Source of the DNA: Rubellimicrobium sp.
GTDB lineage: Bacteria > Pseudomonadota > Alphaproteobacteria > Rhodobacterales > Rhodobacteraceae
Length of the DNA: 64,000 nucleotides
Assembly (NCBI GenBank): GCA_019454835.1
Contig: JACFNP010000009.1
Coordinates: 1 to 64,000 of the forward strand
Reading direction: 5' to 3'
The notes below the pieces were generated by a model. That model was not told the DNA's origin, searched no databases, and saw only the letters and a program-made list of their open reading frames with translations. Shown in pieces: positions 1 to 8,855 of the stretch. Both the position numbers and the translations under genes were made by a program. Every line of letters starts with the position of its first letter. Position 1 is the first letter of the stretch.

Positions 1-28
1 TCGTCGCCTTCGGCTCCTCGCAATGACG
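1..28. repeat. Truncated copy of the ~88-bp dispersed palindrome (family 1)
   Basis: The window opens inside a right arm ending CTCGCAATGACG, identical to the right arms of the complete copies elsewhere (for example 2251-2340). Only the last 28 bases are visible, so its length and orientation cannot be judged. Confidence 0.85.
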
Positions 29-119
29 AAAAGGCCAGTGGCGCACATGCCCCGCCCCGCCCCGTCCTTGCGGCTGCCTGCCCGCGCGGGCAGAAGGGGC
101 GGGTGTCAGGAGGGTTGCC

Positions 120-1088
120 ATGCATGTTCTCATCACGGGTGCGGCGGGGATGCTGGGCCGCAAGATTGTGGCGCAGATCGCGGCCGGGGGGATCGGCGGG
201 CAGGCGGTCACGCGCCTCGGGCTGGCCGATGTGGTCCCTGCGCCGGTGCCTGCGGGCTTTGCCGGGACCGTCGATGCCCTGACCGGGAACCTGGCCGATG
301 CGGGCGTCGCCGCTGCCTGGCTTGCGGGCAAGCCGGACGTGATCCTTCATCTTGCCGCCGTGGTCTCGGCCGAGGCGGAGAGCGATTTCGACAAGGGCTA
401 TGCCGTGAACCTCGACGGCACGCGCGCGCTGTTCGACGGCATCCGCGCGCTGGGGTATCACCCCCGCGTCGTCATGGCCTCGTCCATCGCGGTCTTCGGT
501 GCGCCCTTCCCCGAGAAGATCGGCGACGAGTTCTTCAATGCGCCGCTGACCAGCTACGGCACGCAGAAGGCGATGGCCGATCTGCTGCTGTCGGACTACA
601 CGCGCAAGGGCATCTTCGACGGCGTGGCGCTGCGGCTGCCGACGCTGATCGTGCGACCGGGCAAGCCGAACAAGGCCGCCTCGGGGTTCTTCTCGTCGAT
701 CCTGCGCGAGCCGCTGGTCGGGCAGGAGGCGCTGCTGCCGGTGGGCGACGACGTGCGCCACTGGTTCGCCAGCCCGCGCCGCGCCGCCGGGTTCTTTGCC
801 CATGCCGCCGCGATGGACACGGCGCGGATCGGCCCGCGCCGGGCGCTGAACATGCCCGGCCTTTCGGCCACCATTGGCGAGATGATCGAGGCCCTGCGCC
901 GCGTCGCGGGCAGCGATGCCGTCGCTTGCATCCGCCGCGTCGATGACCCGGTGACGGAAGGGATCGTCGCAGGCTGGGCGCGGGACTTCGACCCGGTCCG
1001 CGCGCGGGCGCTGGGGTTCGTCGCCGATGCCTCGCTCGACGAGATCATCCGGATTCACATCGAGGACGATCTCGGCGGCAGCCTGTAG
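120..1088 (+). CDS. denD: NAD-dependent epimerase/dehydratase, D-erythronate dehydrogenase-like
   Basis: 322-residue protein of the extended short-chain dehydrogenase family. A Rossmann nucleotide-binding motif GAAGMLG lies at residues 7-13 and the catalytic Tyr-x-x-x-Lys pair at Y146/K150 (SYGTQK). Length and N-terminal sequence resemble DenD, which oxidises D-erythronate to 2-dehydro-D-erythronate in four-carbon sugar-acid catabolism. None of the other den genes (kinase, isomerase, decarboxylase) is next to it, so the substrate is inferred from resemblance alone; another NAD-dependent sugar-acid epimerase remains possible. The ATG at 120 follows a GGAGG-like ribosome site (aggaggg) about 6 nt upstream. 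It is convergent with the next gene, with only 8 bp between stops. Confidence 0.78.
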   Translation: MHVLITGAAGMLGRKIVAQIAAGGIGGQAVTRLGLADVVPAPVPAGFAGTVDALTGNLADAGVAAAWLAGKPDVILHLAAVVSAEAESDFDKGYAVNLDGTRALFDGIRALGYHPRVVMASSIAVFGAPFPEKIGDEFFNAPLTSYGTQKAMADLLLSDYTRKGIFDGVALRLPTLIVRPGKPNKAASGFFSSILREPLVGQEALLPVGDDVRHWFASPRRAAGFFAHAAAMDTARIGPRRALNMPGLSATIGEMIEALRRVAGSDAVACIRRVDDPVTEGIVAGWARDFDPVRARALGFVADASLDEIIRIHIEDDLGGSL

Positions 1089-1096
1089 CGGTTTTC

Positions 1097-2113
1097 CTAC
1101 AGCGCCGAACAATCCATCGCATAGCGCGTGCTGAAGGCGACCCCCGCCGTCAACCGCACGGCGGTGGCGGTGCCCGCGCGGTTCAGCGGGTTGGCGCCCG
1201 CCGCGATGGCCGGGCCAAGGTCGAACGGCGCCGCGACGGGTTCGACCCCGAGGCCGCGGAATCGTCCCGACCACGGGTAGAACAGCCGCCCCTGCCCGGA
1301 AACCCAGAGCTGGCACGAGGGCAGGTGTTCCTCCTGCCAGGTCAGGTCCAGCCGACAGCCCATGCGCGGCAGCTCGCAGCCGATGCGGCCGCCCAGCCCG
1401 GTCAGCAGCACGAGGTCTTCCGACTGCGAGGGCAGCGGCAGGCGGCGGATGTCGATGTGGCGCCCGTCGCGCAGCGCCACCTGCGCCGGGTCGATGTCGC
1501 GCTGGTCGACGGCGATGATGCTGCGGCCCGGTTCAGTGTCGACCGGATAGGTCCAGGCGCGCGCGCCATGGGCCAGATGCAGGATCACGCTGTCGGGGTC
1601 CGCCCCCAGCGGCAGCACTGGATGCAGCCCCAGCGGCAGCAGGCAGTCGCGGCGCGGGTGGAGGACAAGCCGGAATTCGACGCCCGCGCGGTCATGGGAC
1701 AGCCGGATTTCCCGCTCGATCCGGGCAAGGGCGTGATCCTCGGGCGGCTCGATGGCGAGGACGATGCTTTCGTCGGCGCGCTCGACCAGTTCCCAGTCGT
1801 TGTTCGCGCAAAAGCCGTGCAGGTCGGGGTCGGTCACGGTCAGCGGCGAAGCGTCCTGCGGCTGCCAGTCGTCCGGCAGCTCGGGCCGGTCGGCATCGCT
1901 GCCGAACGGCGCGCAGGGCCATTCGCCGCGCAGGCGCCGGATCGTGCCGGGCAGGGCGTCGAATTCGGGGCCGGTGTCATCGCCCCAGGGCGCGACGGCC
2001 AGCGGCTCGACCCAGCGGTCGCCAAGACGGAACCGGACCGGGCCGATCATCGCGGCAAGACTCTGCACGTCGGCCTCGGTCGTGCGCGACGCGAGTTTCC
2101 AGGTTACGGCCAT
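1097..2113 (-). CDS. Aldose 1-epimerase (galactose mutarotase)-like protein, function unknown
   Basis: 338-residue cytosolic protein without signal peptide. The C-terminal part (GQGRLFYPWSGRF..GLGVEPV) and the beta-rich composition resemble the galactose mutarotase fold, whose members interconvert sugar anomers or bind carbohydrates. I do not see a clear full catalytic His/Glu set, so the activity is unproven. The start at 2113 is chosen because GAAAGG lies 9 nt upstream of that ATG; an in-frame ATG at 2122 sits inside this ribosome site. The open frame continues upstream into a repeat copy at 2251-2340, and that extension is not credible as protein. It could equally be annotated as a hypothetical protein. 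Confidence 0.6.
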   Translation of the reverse strand: MAVTWKLASRTTEADVQSLAAMIGPVRFRLGDRWVEPLAVAPWGDDTGPEFDALPGTIRRLRGEWPCAPFGSDADRPELPDDWQPQDASPLTVTDPDLHGFCANNDWELVERADESIVLAIEPPEDHALARIEREIRLSHDRAGVEFRLVLHPRRDCLLPLGLHPVLPLGADPDSVILHLAHGARAWTYPVDTEPGRSIIAVDQRDIDPAQVALRDGRHIDIRRLPLPSQSEDLVLLTGLGGRIGCELPRMGCRLDLTWQEEHLPSCQLWVSGQGRLFYPWSGRFRGLGVEPVAAPFDLGPAIAAGANPLNRAGTATAVRLTAGVAFSTRYAMDCSAL

Positions 2114-2250
2114 TTGATTCATCCTTTCGGTTCGATCCGGCCGTCGCACCGCAGGGTGCCTCGTGCGGGTGAATCCGGCGGCGCTTGCACGGGAACGTAT
2201 ACCGGCGCCGCGCGCCATGCGCCAGCGAGGGGCCGCCTCCCCGCAAACCC

Positions 2251-2340
2251 CGTCATTGCGAGGCGTAAGCCGAAGCAATCCCGACCGCTCGCGCAATGCC
2301 ATCGGGGTTGCTTCGTCGGCTGCGGCTCCTCGCAATGACG
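2251..2340. repeat. ~88-bp dispersed palindrome, family 1, long right arm
   Basis: Begins CGTCATTGCGAGG and ends CTCGCAATGACG. The left arm carries GTAAGCCGAAGCAA and the right arm TTGCTTCGTCGGCTGCGG, so the arms pair imperfectly, with extra bases on the right. Together with the copy at 2539-2628 it brackets the SRP RNA gene. It fills most of the gap between the mutarotase-like gene and the SRP RNA promoter. Confidence 0.92.
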
Positions 2341-2386
2341 GAAGGTGCTGCGCGCCCGATCACCCCTGACCGGCGCCCGATCCGGC

Positions 2387-2415
2387 TTGCGCCGCCTGCC
2401 GCGCGCCCCTATATC
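2387..2415 (+). promoter_or_regulatory. Probable sigma-70 promoter of the SRP RNA gene
   Basis: TTGCGC at 2387-2392 and TATATC at 2410-2415 are separated by 17 bp. The expected start of transcription, 7-9 nt after the -10, coincides with the first base of the SRP RNA terminal stem at about 2424. The agreement of position with an independently recognised RNA supports the call. Confidence 0.6.
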
Positions 2416-2423
2416 CGCGCCTC

Positions 2424-2517
2424 GAGAGGCTGGCGCGGGCAGGCGCCTCGCCAACCCGGTCAGGTCCGGAAGGAAGCAGCCGCAACGAGCCCCGTCTGGG
2501 TCGCTGTCCAGCCTCTC
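2424..2517 (+). ncRNA. ffs: Signal recognition particle RNA, small bacterial type (4.5S)
   Basis: The universal SRP domain IV signature is present at 2457-2480 (CGGTCAGGTCCGGAAGGAAG, then CAGC). This is the Ffh-binding hairpin with its tetraloop and asymmetric bulge. The terminal stem is perfect: GAGAGGCTGG at 2424-2433 pairs with CCAGCCTCTC at 2508-2517. The size of about 94-100 nt matches the Alu-less bacterial form. The RNA forms the particle with Ffh that targets nascent membrane proteins to FtsY. Ends are taken from the stem and may be a few bases longer. Open frames overlapping it are not real. Confidence 0.96.
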
Positions 2518-2538
2518 ACTTCCCCGCGCATTTCTTTT

Positions 2539-2628
2539 CGTCATTGCGAGCCGACAGGCGAAGCAACCCCGACCGCTTGCGCGATGCCCCATGGATTGCC
2601 GCGTCGCCTGCGGCTCCTCGCAATGACG
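2539..2628. repeat. ~88-bp dispersed palindrome, family 1
   Basis: Starts CGTCATTGCGAGC and ends CTCGCAATGACG. The central part is more diverged than in other copies (CCATGGATTGCC). It lies 21 bp after the SRP RNA stem and 8 bp before the stop codon of transaldolase on the other strand, so it could serve as the shared 3' hairpin for both transcripts. Confidence 0.9.
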
Positions 2629-2636
2629 AGCCGACC

Positions 2637-3581
2637 CTACCCCTTCAGCCGCCCCTCGATCAGCGCGTGCAGGGCCAGCGTGTCCTTCTGGAAGTTGCGG
2701 ATGCCCTCGGCGAGCTTTTCGGTCGCCATCGCGTCCTCGTTCATTTCCCAGCGGAAACCTTCCTCGGTCAGCGAGCGGCGCTTCACGCCGCTGGCGCCTT
2801 CGGGCGACAACGCGCGCGGCAGGTCGCCCTTGTCGGCGTCTAGCTGTTCCATCAGCGCGGGCGCGATGGTCAGACGGTCGCAGCCTGCCAGCGCCTCGAT
2901 CTGGCCGGGGTTGCGGAACGAGGCGCCCATCACGATGGTCCCGATCCCGTTCGACTTGTAATAGTCGTAGATGCTGCGCACCGAGGCCACGCCGGGGTCG
3001 GTTTCGGGGGTGTAGGTTTCACCCGTGGCCTTGCCGTACCAGTCGGTGATCCGGCCCACGAAGGGCGAGATGAGATAGGCGCCCGCCTCGGCGCTGGCCA
3101 CCGCCTGCGCCATGGAAAACAGCAGCGTCATGTTGCAGCGCACGCCTTCCGCTTCAAGGATGCGGGCGGCCTCGATCCCCTCCCAGGTGGAGGCGAGCTT
3201 GATGAGGATGCGGTCCGGCCCGACCCCGCGTTCGCCATAGGCGGCGACCAGCGCCTTGGCCTTGGCGACCGAGCGGTCGCGGTCGAAGGACAGCCGCGCG
3301 TCCACCTCGGTCGAGACATAGCCCGGCACGATCCCGGCGAGCGTCGCGCCGACCATGATCGTCAGGTCCTGCGCGATGGAGTCGACGGCATTGTCGCGGC
3401 CCTTGCCCGCCTCGATCACCTTCGCCACCTCGTCGGCGAAGGCCGGGGTCTTGACCGCCTTGAGCACGATGGAGGGGTTGGTGGTGCAATCCTCCGGCTT
3501 CATCCTGCGCACCGCGTCGATGTCGCCGGTGTCGCCCACGACCACCGTCATGGAGCGCAACTGCTCGAGCTTGCTGGTCAT
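2637..3581 (-). CDS. tal: Transaldolase
   Basis: 314 residues, close to the 317 of E. coli TalB. The enzyme moves a dihydroxyacetone unit between sedoheptulose 7-phosphate and glyceraldehyde 3-phosphate in the non-oxidative pentose phosphate pathway. The Schiff-base lysine is K128 in [11 protein letters not shown]. The N-terminal CTTNPS motif and the TETDPGV-like phosphate region are also present, so this is the long class-1 transaldolase rather than a fructose-6-phosphate aldolase. The ATG at 3581 is preceded by a strong GGAGGG ribosome site; the frame upstream of it is antisense to aroQ and is rejected. The gene is divergent from aroQ, with a 120-bp shared upstream region. Confidence 0.96.
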   Translation of the reverse strand: MTSKLEQLRSMTVVVGDTGDIDAVRRMKPEDCTTNPSIVLKAVKTPAFADEVAKVIEAGKGRDNAVDSIAQDLTIMVGATLAGIVPGYVSTEVDARLSFDRDRSVAKAKALVAAYGERGVGPDRILIKLASTWEGIEAARILEAEGVRCNMTLLFSMAQAVASAEAGAYLISPFVGRITDWYGKATGETYTPETDPGVASVRSIYDYYKSNGIGTIVMGASFRNPGQIEALAGCDRLTIAPALMEQLDADKGDLPRALSPEGASGVKRRSLTEEGFRWEMNEDAMATEKLAEGIRNFQKDTLALHALIEGRLKG

Positions 3582-3608
3582 CTTACCCTCCGTAACCGCC
3601 ACGACTGG

Positions 3609-3636
3609 AATATGGGGAATGTCCGGGGAAAGCCAA
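3609..3636 (-). promoter_or_regulatory. Candidate sigma-70 promoter for transaldolase
   Basis: On the minus strand TTGGCT (3631-3636) and CATATT (3609-3614) are separated by 16 bp, placing a start about 20 nt before the transaldolase ATG. This is a moderate match seen only by eye. Confidence 0.42.
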
Positions 3637-3659
3637 GCCCGCGCTTGCCGCGCGCGGGC
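3637..3659. other. Perfect inverted repeat in the tal-aroQ divergent region
   Basis: GCCCGCGC (3637-3644) and GCGCGGGC (3652-3659) flank a 7-nt loop, directly beside the -35 of the candidate tal promoter. It could be an operator or a 5' leader hairpin of aroQ. Such GC-only palindromes also arise by chance in this genome. Confidence 0.35.
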
Positions 3660-3701
3660 GTATTTGCGACAACCCGTCAGCCCTCGAATGCGGAACGCGA
3701 C

Positions 3702-4133
3702 ATGCCCGATCTCCTTGTCCTGAACGGCCCGAACCTGAACCTGCTGGGCCTGCGCCAGCCGGAAATCTACGGGCGCGACACGCTGGCCGATGTGGAATCT
3801 TTGTGCCGCGCGACCGCAACCGGGTTCGGCGTCGATTTCCGCCAGACCAACCACGAAGGCGAGATGATCGACTGGATCCATGCCGCGCGTGGCGTCAATC
3901 CCGGCATCGTCATTAATCCCGGCGGCTGGAGCCATACCTCGATTGCGCTGCTTGATGCGCTGAACGCCTACGAAGGCGCGGTGGTCGAGGTGCATGTCTC
4001 GAACATCCACAAGCGCGAATCGTTCCGGCATCATTCCTATGTTTCGGCGCGGGCCGAGGCGGTGATCGCCGGTTGCGGGGTGCAGGGCTATGCGCTGGCG
4101 CTGCTGCATCTGGCCGCGCGGCTGAAGGCATGA
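3702..4133 (+). CDS. aroQ: 3-dehydroquinate dehydratase, type II
   Basis: 143 residues, the normal size of the dodecameric type II enzyme that dehydrates 3-dehydroquinate to 3-dehydroshikimate in the shikimate pathway. The N-terminal [10 protein letters not shown] motif, catalytic Tyr23 (EIYG), the INPGG loop at 71-75 and the catalytic His103 in VSNIHKRE are all visible. The ATG at 3702 is chosen because the family starts two to four residues before LVLNGPN; upstream in-frame ATGs lie in the transaldolase promoter region. The stop overlaps the rmlB start (ATGA), so translation of rmlB is probably coupled to aroQ, an unexpected partnership between aromatic amino-acid and rhamnose synthesis. 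Confidence 0.96.
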   Translation: MPDLLVLNGPNLNLLGLRQPEIYGRDTLADVESLCRATATGFGVDFRQTNHEGEMIDWIHAARGVNPGIVINPGGWSHTSIALLDALNAYEGAVVEVHVSNIHKRESFRHHSYVSARAEAVIAGCGVQGYALALLHLAARLKA

Positions 4134-5173
4134 AGCTGCTCGTCACCGGCGGCGCGGGCTTCATCGGTTCCGCCGTGGTGCGCCGGGCGTTGCGCGCGGG
4201 GCACGAGGTGGTGAACCTCGACGCGCTGACCTATGCGGCCAACCCCGCCAATGTCGCCGAGGTGGCGGACCTGCCCGGCTATGCCTTCGTCCGCGCCGAC
4301 CTGCGCGACCGGGCGGCGCTGGATGCGGCGCTGGCCGCGCATCGCCCCGACGCGATCATGCATCTGGCCGCCGAAAGCCATGTCGACCGTTCCATCGACG
4401 GGCCTGCCGATTTCATCGCCACCAACATCACCGGCACCTTCAACCTGCTTGAAGCCGCGCGCGCCTGGTGGGAGGCGCAGGGGCGCCCCGACGGGTTCCG
4501 CCTGCACCATGTGTCGACCGACGAGGTCTTCGGCCATCTCGGCCCCGACGATCCGCGGTTCACCGAAGCCATGCCCTACGCGCCGCGCAGCCCCTATTCG
4601 GCGTCCAAGGCTGCCGCCGACCATCTGGTGCGGGCGTGGCACGAAACATACGGCCTGCCGGTGGTGCTGTCGAACTGCTCGAACAACTACGGGCCGTTCC
4701 ACTTTCCCGAAAAGCTGATCCCGGTCATCATCCTTGCCGCCCTGCACGGCCAGCCGATCCCGATCTACGGGCGGGGCCAGAACGTGCGCGACTGGCTGTT
4801 CGTCGAGGATCACGCCGAAGCCCTGCTGCTGGTGCTGCAACGCGGCCGGACCGGGCGCAGCTACAACATCGGCGGCGAGGCCGAGGCCGCCAACATCGAC
4901 ATCGCCCGGCGCATCTGCGCGCTGATGGACGAGTTGCACCCCTCGGGCGCGCCGCACGACCGGCTGATAACCTTCGTGCCCGACCGCCCCGGCCATGACC
5001 TGCGCTATGCCATCGACCCTTCGCGGATGCGCGACGAACTGGGCTGGCGGCCCTCGGTCACGCTGGATCAGGGGCTGCGGCGCACCGTCACCTGGTATCT
5101 TGAGCACCGCGACTGGTGGCAGCCGCTGCTGTCGCGGCCCGGTGTCGGGCAGCGGCTGGGGGTTGCGGGGTGA
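4130..5173 (+). CDS. rmlB: dTDP-glucose 4,6-dehydratase
   Basis: 347 residues. It converts dTDP-glucose to dTDP-4-keto-6-deoxyglucose, the second step of dTDP-L-rhamnose synthesis. The Rossmann motif TGGAGFIGS is at residues 6-14, the dehydratase-specific Thr-Asp-Glu triad at T130-D131-E132 (VSTDEVFG), and the SDR pair at Y156/K160 (YSASK). NSYGP-type substrate residues follow ([15 protein letters not shown]). The ATG at 4130 overlaps the aroQ stop by four bases, and the stop overlaps the GTG of rmlD. First gene of a compact rmlBDCA set with no intergenic space. Confidence 0.97.
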   Translation: MKLLVTGGAGFIGSAVVRRALRAGHEVVNLDALTYAANPANVAEVADLPGYAFVRADLRDRAALDAALAAHRPDAIMHLAAESHVDRSIDGPADFIATNITGTFNLLEAARAWWEAQGRPDGFRLHHVSTDEVFGHLGPDDPRFTEAMPYAPRSPYSASKAAADHLVRAWHETYGLPVVLSNCSNNYGPFHFPEKLIPVIILAALHGQPIPIYGRGQNVRDWLFVEDHAEALLLVLQRGRTGRSYNIGGEAEAANIDIARRICALMDELHPSGAPHDRLITFVPDRPGHDLRYAIDPSRMRDELGWRPSVTLDQGLRRTVTWYLEHRDWWQPLLSRPGVGQRLGVAG

Positions 5174-6027
5174 CGGTCGTGGTCATCGGCCGCACCGGGC
5201 AACTGGCCCGCGCGCTGGCACGTCTGGCGCCCGACGCCCGGTTTCTGGGCCGCGAGGCGCTGGACCTCGCCGATCCGGCGGCGGCGGTGGCGGCGCTGGC
5301 GCCGCATCTGGCAGGCGCCGGGGCGGTCATCAACGCCGCCGCCTACACCGCCGTGGACCGGGCCGAGGCCGAGGAACCGCTGGCCTTCACCGTGAACGCC
5401 GCCACGCCGGGCGCGCTGGCGGGTGCGGCGGCAGGTGCCGGGGTGCCGTTTGTCCACGTTTCAACCGATTACGTCTTTGACGGCTCGGGCAACCGCCCGT
5501 GGCAGCCTGCGGATGCGCCTGCGCCGCTGAACGCCTATGGCCGATCCAAGCTGGCCGGGGAACAGGCGGTCGCGGCGGCGGGCGGGGTCCATGCGGTGCT
5601 GCGCACCTCGTGGGTGTTCTCGGGCGAGGGGCAGAATTTCGTCACGACGATGCTGCGGCTCGGCGCCACGCAAACGCGGCTGCGCGTCGTGGCCGACCAG
5701 ACCGGCGGGCCGACCCCGGCCAGCGCGCTTGCCGGTGCCTGCCTGACCATTGCCCGCGCCCTGGCCCGCGACCCGGCGCTGTCGGGCGTCTACCACTACG
5801 CGGGCGCCCCGGATACAAGCTGGGCCGGTTTCGCCCGCGCCATCCTTGCCGCCGCCGGACTGGCCGCGCAGGTCGAGGACATCCCGACCGCCGATTACCC
5901 GACACCGGCGCGGCGCCCGCTCAATTCGCGGCTGGACTGCAGCGCTACCGAAACCGCCTTCGGTCTTGCCCGCCCCGACTGGCGCGCGGCGTTGCGCGAC
6001 CTGCTGGCGCAAGGGGGGGCGGCCTGA
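5170..6027 (+). CDS. rmlD: dTDP-4-dehydrorhamnose reductase
   Basis: 285 residues. It reduces dTDP-4-keto-L-rhamnose to dTDP-L-rhamnose with NAD(P)H, the last step of the pathway. Visible motifs are the N-terminal GRTGQLAR nucleotide-binding loop, [20 protein letters not shown] and the YGRSK catalytic pair, all typical of RmlD. The start is a GTG at 5170 overlapping the rmlB stop (GTGA); no ATG lies close to the glycine-rich loop, which supports the GTG. The 3' end overlaps the rmlC start by one base (TGATG). Confidence 0.96.
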   Translation: MTVVVIGRTGQLARALARLAPDARFLGREALDLADPAAAVAALAPHLAGAGAVINAAAYTAVDRAEAEEPLAFTVNAATPGALAGAAAGAGVPFVHVSTDYVFDGSGNRPWQPADAPAPLNAYGRSKLAGEQAVAAAGGVHAVLRTSWVFSGEGQNFVTTMLRLGATQTRLRVVADQTGGPTPASALAGACLTIARALARDPALSGVYHYAGAPDTSWAGFARAILAAAGLAAQVEDIPTADYPTPARRPLNSRLDCSATETAFGLARPDWRAALRDLLAQGGAA

Positions 6028-6593
6028 TGGAGATACGCACCACGCCGCTGCCCGGCCTGCTGGTCCTGCACCCGCGCCGCCATGCCGATGCGCGCGGCTG
6101 GTTCAGCGAGACCTGGAACCGCGCGACCCTGCGCGGCCATGGCATCGACCTTGATTTCGTGCAGGACAATCATTCCTTCAGCACCGCCCCCGGCACGGTC
6201 CGGGGCCTGCATTATCAGGCCCCGCCCCATGCGCAGGCCAAGCTGGTGCGCTGCACCGGCGGCGTGATCCTTGACGTGGCGGTGGACGCCCGGCCCGGCT
6301 CGGCCACGTTCGGGCGCTGGTTCGGGGTCGAGCTTTCCGCCGACAACGGGCTGCAACTGCTGATCCCCGAGGGCTTCCTGCACGGCTTCGTCACCCGCAG
6401 CGCGGGGGCCGAGGTGGTCTACAAATGCACCGCCGCCTATGCGCCCGCTGCCGACGGCGCGGTGCGGTTCGACGACCCGGACCTGGGCATCGACTGGGGC
6501 ATCGCGCCCGCTGCGGCGATCCTGTCCGACAAGGACCGCGCCGCGCCGTTGTGGCGCGACTGGGCAAACCCCTTCGGCACGGAGGCACCATGA
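6027..6593 (+). CDS. rmlC: dTDP-4-dehydrorhamnose 3,5-epimerase
   Basis: 188 residues, the usual size of this cupin-fold dimer. It epimerises C3 and C5 of dTDP-4-keto-6-deoxyglucose. The catalytic His-containing motif RGLHYQ, the DVAVDARPGSATFG strand and the IPEGFLHGF motif are all present and in order. The ATG at 6027 shares a base with the rmlD stop, and the stop overlaps the rmlA ATG (ATGA). The full coupling of rmlB-D-C-A makes co-translation of the pathway very likely. Confidence 0.97.
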   Translation: MEIRTTPLPGLLVLHPRRHADARGWFSETWNRATLRGHGIDLDFVQDNHSFSTAPGTVRGLHYQAPPHAQAKLVRCTGGVILDVAVDARPGSATFGRWFGVELSADNGLQLLIPEGFLHGFVTRSAGAEVVYKCTAAYAPAADGAVRFDDPDLGIDWGIAPAAAILSDKDRAAPLWRDWANPFGTEAP

Positions 6594-7468
6594 CGCGCAA
6601 GGGCATCATCCTCGCAGGCGGCTCGGGCACACGGCTGTGGCCGATCACGCTGGGCCTGTCGAAGCAGCTCGTGCCGATCTACGACAAGCCGATGATCTAT
6701 TATCCGCTGTCGGTGCTGATGCTGGCCGGGCTGCGCGAGATCGCGGTCATCACCACGCCCGAGGATCAGGCCCAGTTCCGCCGCGCGCTGGGCGACGGCA
6801 GTCAGTGGGGCGTGCATCTGCATTACATCACCCAGCCCAGCCCCGACGGGCTGGCGCAGGCCTATCTGCTGGCCGAGGACTTCCTTGCAGGCGCGCCTTC
6901 GGCGATGATCCTTGGCGACAACCTGTTCTTCGGCCACGGCCTGCCGGAAATGCTGGCGCAGGCCGGGGCGCAGGCGCAGGGCGGCACGGTGTTCGGCTAT
7001 CGGGTCGCCGACCCGGAGCGCTACGGCGTCGTCGGCTTCGATGCCGAAGGCCGGGTGCGCGAGATCGTGGAAAAGCCTGCGGTGCCGCCCTCGAACCATG
7101 CGGTGACCGGGCTGTATTTCCTCGACGGCAGCGCGCCCGCGCGGGCGCGCGCGGTGCGGCCCAGCGCGCGCGGTGAGCTTGAAATCACCTCGCTGCTGGA
7201 AAGCTACCTGCGCGACGGGCTGTTGACCGTGCAGCGCATGGGGCGCGGCTTTGCCTGGCTGGACACCGGCACCCATGCCAGCCTGCTCGAGGCCGGAAAC
7301 TTCGTCCAGACCCTCCAGAACCGGCAGGGGTTGCAGACCGGCAGCCCCGACGAGGTGGCCTGGCGGCAGGGCTGGATCGACGATGCCGCGCTGGTTGCGC
7401 GGGCGCGGCTGTTCGGCAAGAACGCCTATGGCGACTATCTCGCCGCGCTGCCCGGCAGCGACGAGTGA
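6590..7468 (+). CDS. rmlA: Glucose-1-phosphate thymidylyltransferase
   Basis: 292 residues, the length of homotetrameric RmlA. It makes dTDP-glucose from glucose 1-phosphate and dTTP, the committed step, and is classically inhibited by dTDP-rhamnose. The nucleotidyl-transfer signature GGSGTRLWPIT is near residue 9, followed by KQLVPIYDKPMIYYPLS, GDNLFFG and the EKPAVPPSN motif. It is the last gene of the rml unit although it catalyses the first step. A 629-bp non-coding stretch follows, so the operon probably ends here. Confidence 0.97.
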   Translation: MTRKGIILAGGSGTRLWPITLGLSKQLVPIYDKPMIYYPLSVLMLAGLREIAVITTPEDQAQFRRALGDGSQWGVHLHYITQPSPDGLAQAYLLAEDFLAGAPSAMILGDNLFFGHGLPEMLAQAGAQAQGGTVFGYRVADPERYGVVGFDAEGRVREIVEKPAVPPSNHAVTGLYFLDGSAPARARAVRPSARGELEITSLLESYLRDGLLTVQRMGRGFAWLDTGTHASLLEAGNFVQTLQNRQGLQTGSPDEVAWRQGWIDDAALVARARLFGKNAYGDYLAALPGSDE

Positions 7469-8097
7469 TTCGCGGCGTTTGTCGCGCCGTCCGGGAACAA
7501 TCAGGCCCGCGCGTCTCGATTGGCGCAGGTGTCGGCGCGGCTTTCGGGCCGGATTCGGGCGGGCGCCGCCCCGGCGACTGAAAACGGATTGTTCCTGCAC
7601 CGGGCCTGATCGGCGGCGGGGCCGTGCACGGTCTTGTCGGAAAAATGCCGCGCCGGATGCGTGAATGTGGCGGGATGGTGTCGGATCGTTCCCGGTGCAT
7701 CGACAAACCCCCGAAAGTCGCCGGTATCTCGGGCCGGGTCGTTGACAATCGGCGGTTCAATGGCGGCTCGGCGGGACGTTGCGTAATCCCTGTCGCGGGG
7801 GCCGGAATGTACACGAATCCGTGTTTCTCCCGCAGCTTGCAGCGTTCGGGCACGAACATTCCTTTGACTTCGCCGCCCTCGAAATGGATATATTCAATTC
7901 GCCTGAAATTATCCGCGAAGGCTGCGGGTCGGGCGCGGGTGGTGGGGACTGCCAGTTGCCTTGGGTGCCGGGACCAACCCGGTGAGGGCGCCGGACCGGC
8001 GCCTGTGGACGAGGAACACGGGGCCGAACCGGAATCGTGGCGGGTGCTGTCAGCCTGCTGCAGGTGGCCTTGTTACAGCAAAACCCTGGGGGGTTCA
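7469..8097. promoter_or_regulatory. 629-bp non-coding leader between rmlA and the ExoY-like gene
   Basis: No credible gene is seen; an open frame runs through but shows no protein-like composition. It is the only long gap in the window without a dispersed repeat. It contains GGAACAATC (7494-7502) and its reverse complement GATTGTTCC (7587-7595); a short palindrome ACACG-AATC-CGTGT at 7811-7824; and a possible promoter TTGACT (7864-7869), 19-bp spacer, TATATT (7889-7894). If that promoter is used, the ExoY-like gene would have a leader of about 200 nt. No known riboswitch was recognised. Confidence 0.4.
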
Positions 8098-8781
8098 GTG
8101 ACGTATCATTTTCGCGGTTACGAGACCGCGCCCTTGCCGATGGCCGCCCGGCCGGAGGGCAGGCGCGAGCCCAATGGCCCATATCCCCGACTGTTCAAGC
8201 GGCTTCTCGACATCATCCTTGTGATCGTCGCCGCACCGGCGGTCCTTGCGGTCATCCTGCCTGCCGCGCTGGCCATCGCGTTGCAGCACGGCTCGCCGTT
8301 CTACGTGCAGGAACGGGTCGGCCGTGGCGGCCGCATCTTCCGGATGTGGAAGCTGCGCACCATGGTCCCCGACGCCGATGCGCGGCTGGAGCGGCATCTG
8401 GCCGACAACCCGGCGGCGCGTGCCGAATGGGACGAATACCAGAAGCTGCACGACGACCCGCGCGTCACGCCGCTGGGCGCGCTGCTGCGCCGGTCGTCCA
8501 TCGACGAGCTGCCGCAGCTCTGGAACGTGCTGAAGGGCGACATGTCGATCGTCGGCCCGCGCCCGTTCATGCCGTCGCAGCGCTCGCTCTATCCCGGCGA
8601 GGAATACTACCGCATGGCGCCGGGCCTGACCGGCATGTGGCAGGTGTCGCTGCGCAACGAGAGCAGCTTTGCCCAGCGGGCGCAGTTCGACCGGCTGTAT
8701 TTCCACAACCTGTCGCTGCGCACCGATCTGGCCCTGATGCTGCGCACGGTCGGGGTGCTGCTGCGCCCGACCGGGGGCTGA
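8098..8781 (+). CDS. ExoY-type polysaccharide-initiating sugar-1-phosphate transferase
   Basis: About 227 residues. It is a bacterial sugar transferase of the WcaJ/RfbP/ExoY type that moves a sugar 1-phosphate from a nucleotide sugar to undecaprenyl phosphate, starting repeat-unit assembly at the inner membrane. One N-terminal hydrophobic segment (LDIILVIVAAPAVLAVILP) is followed by the catalytic core motifs KLRTM, SIDELPQLWNVLKGDMSIVGPRP and the C-terminal GLTGMWQVS. The length matches the short ExoY class rather than the five-helix WbaP class. The GTG at 8098 sits after a G-rich site (ggggggtt); ATG 8140 is an alternative. The sugar specificity cannot be read from sequence. Confidence 0.9.
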   Translation: MTYHFRGYETAPLPMAARPEGRREPNGPYPRLFKRLLDIILVIVAAPAVLAVILPAALAIALQHGSPFYVQERVGRGGRIFRMWKLRTMVPDADARLERHLADNPAARAEWDEYQKLHDDPRVTPLGALLRRSSIDELPQLWNVLKGDMSIVGPRPFMPSQRSLYPGEEYYRMAPGLTGMWQVSLRNESSFAQRAQFDRLYFHNLSLRTDLALMLRTVGVLLRPTGG

Positions 8782-8855
8782 GCCGCAGGAAACGGCGCCG
8801 CCGGTCGCCGGAAGCCATGCTTTGGCCGGAAATCCCGGCTATATGATCCGAAGCA

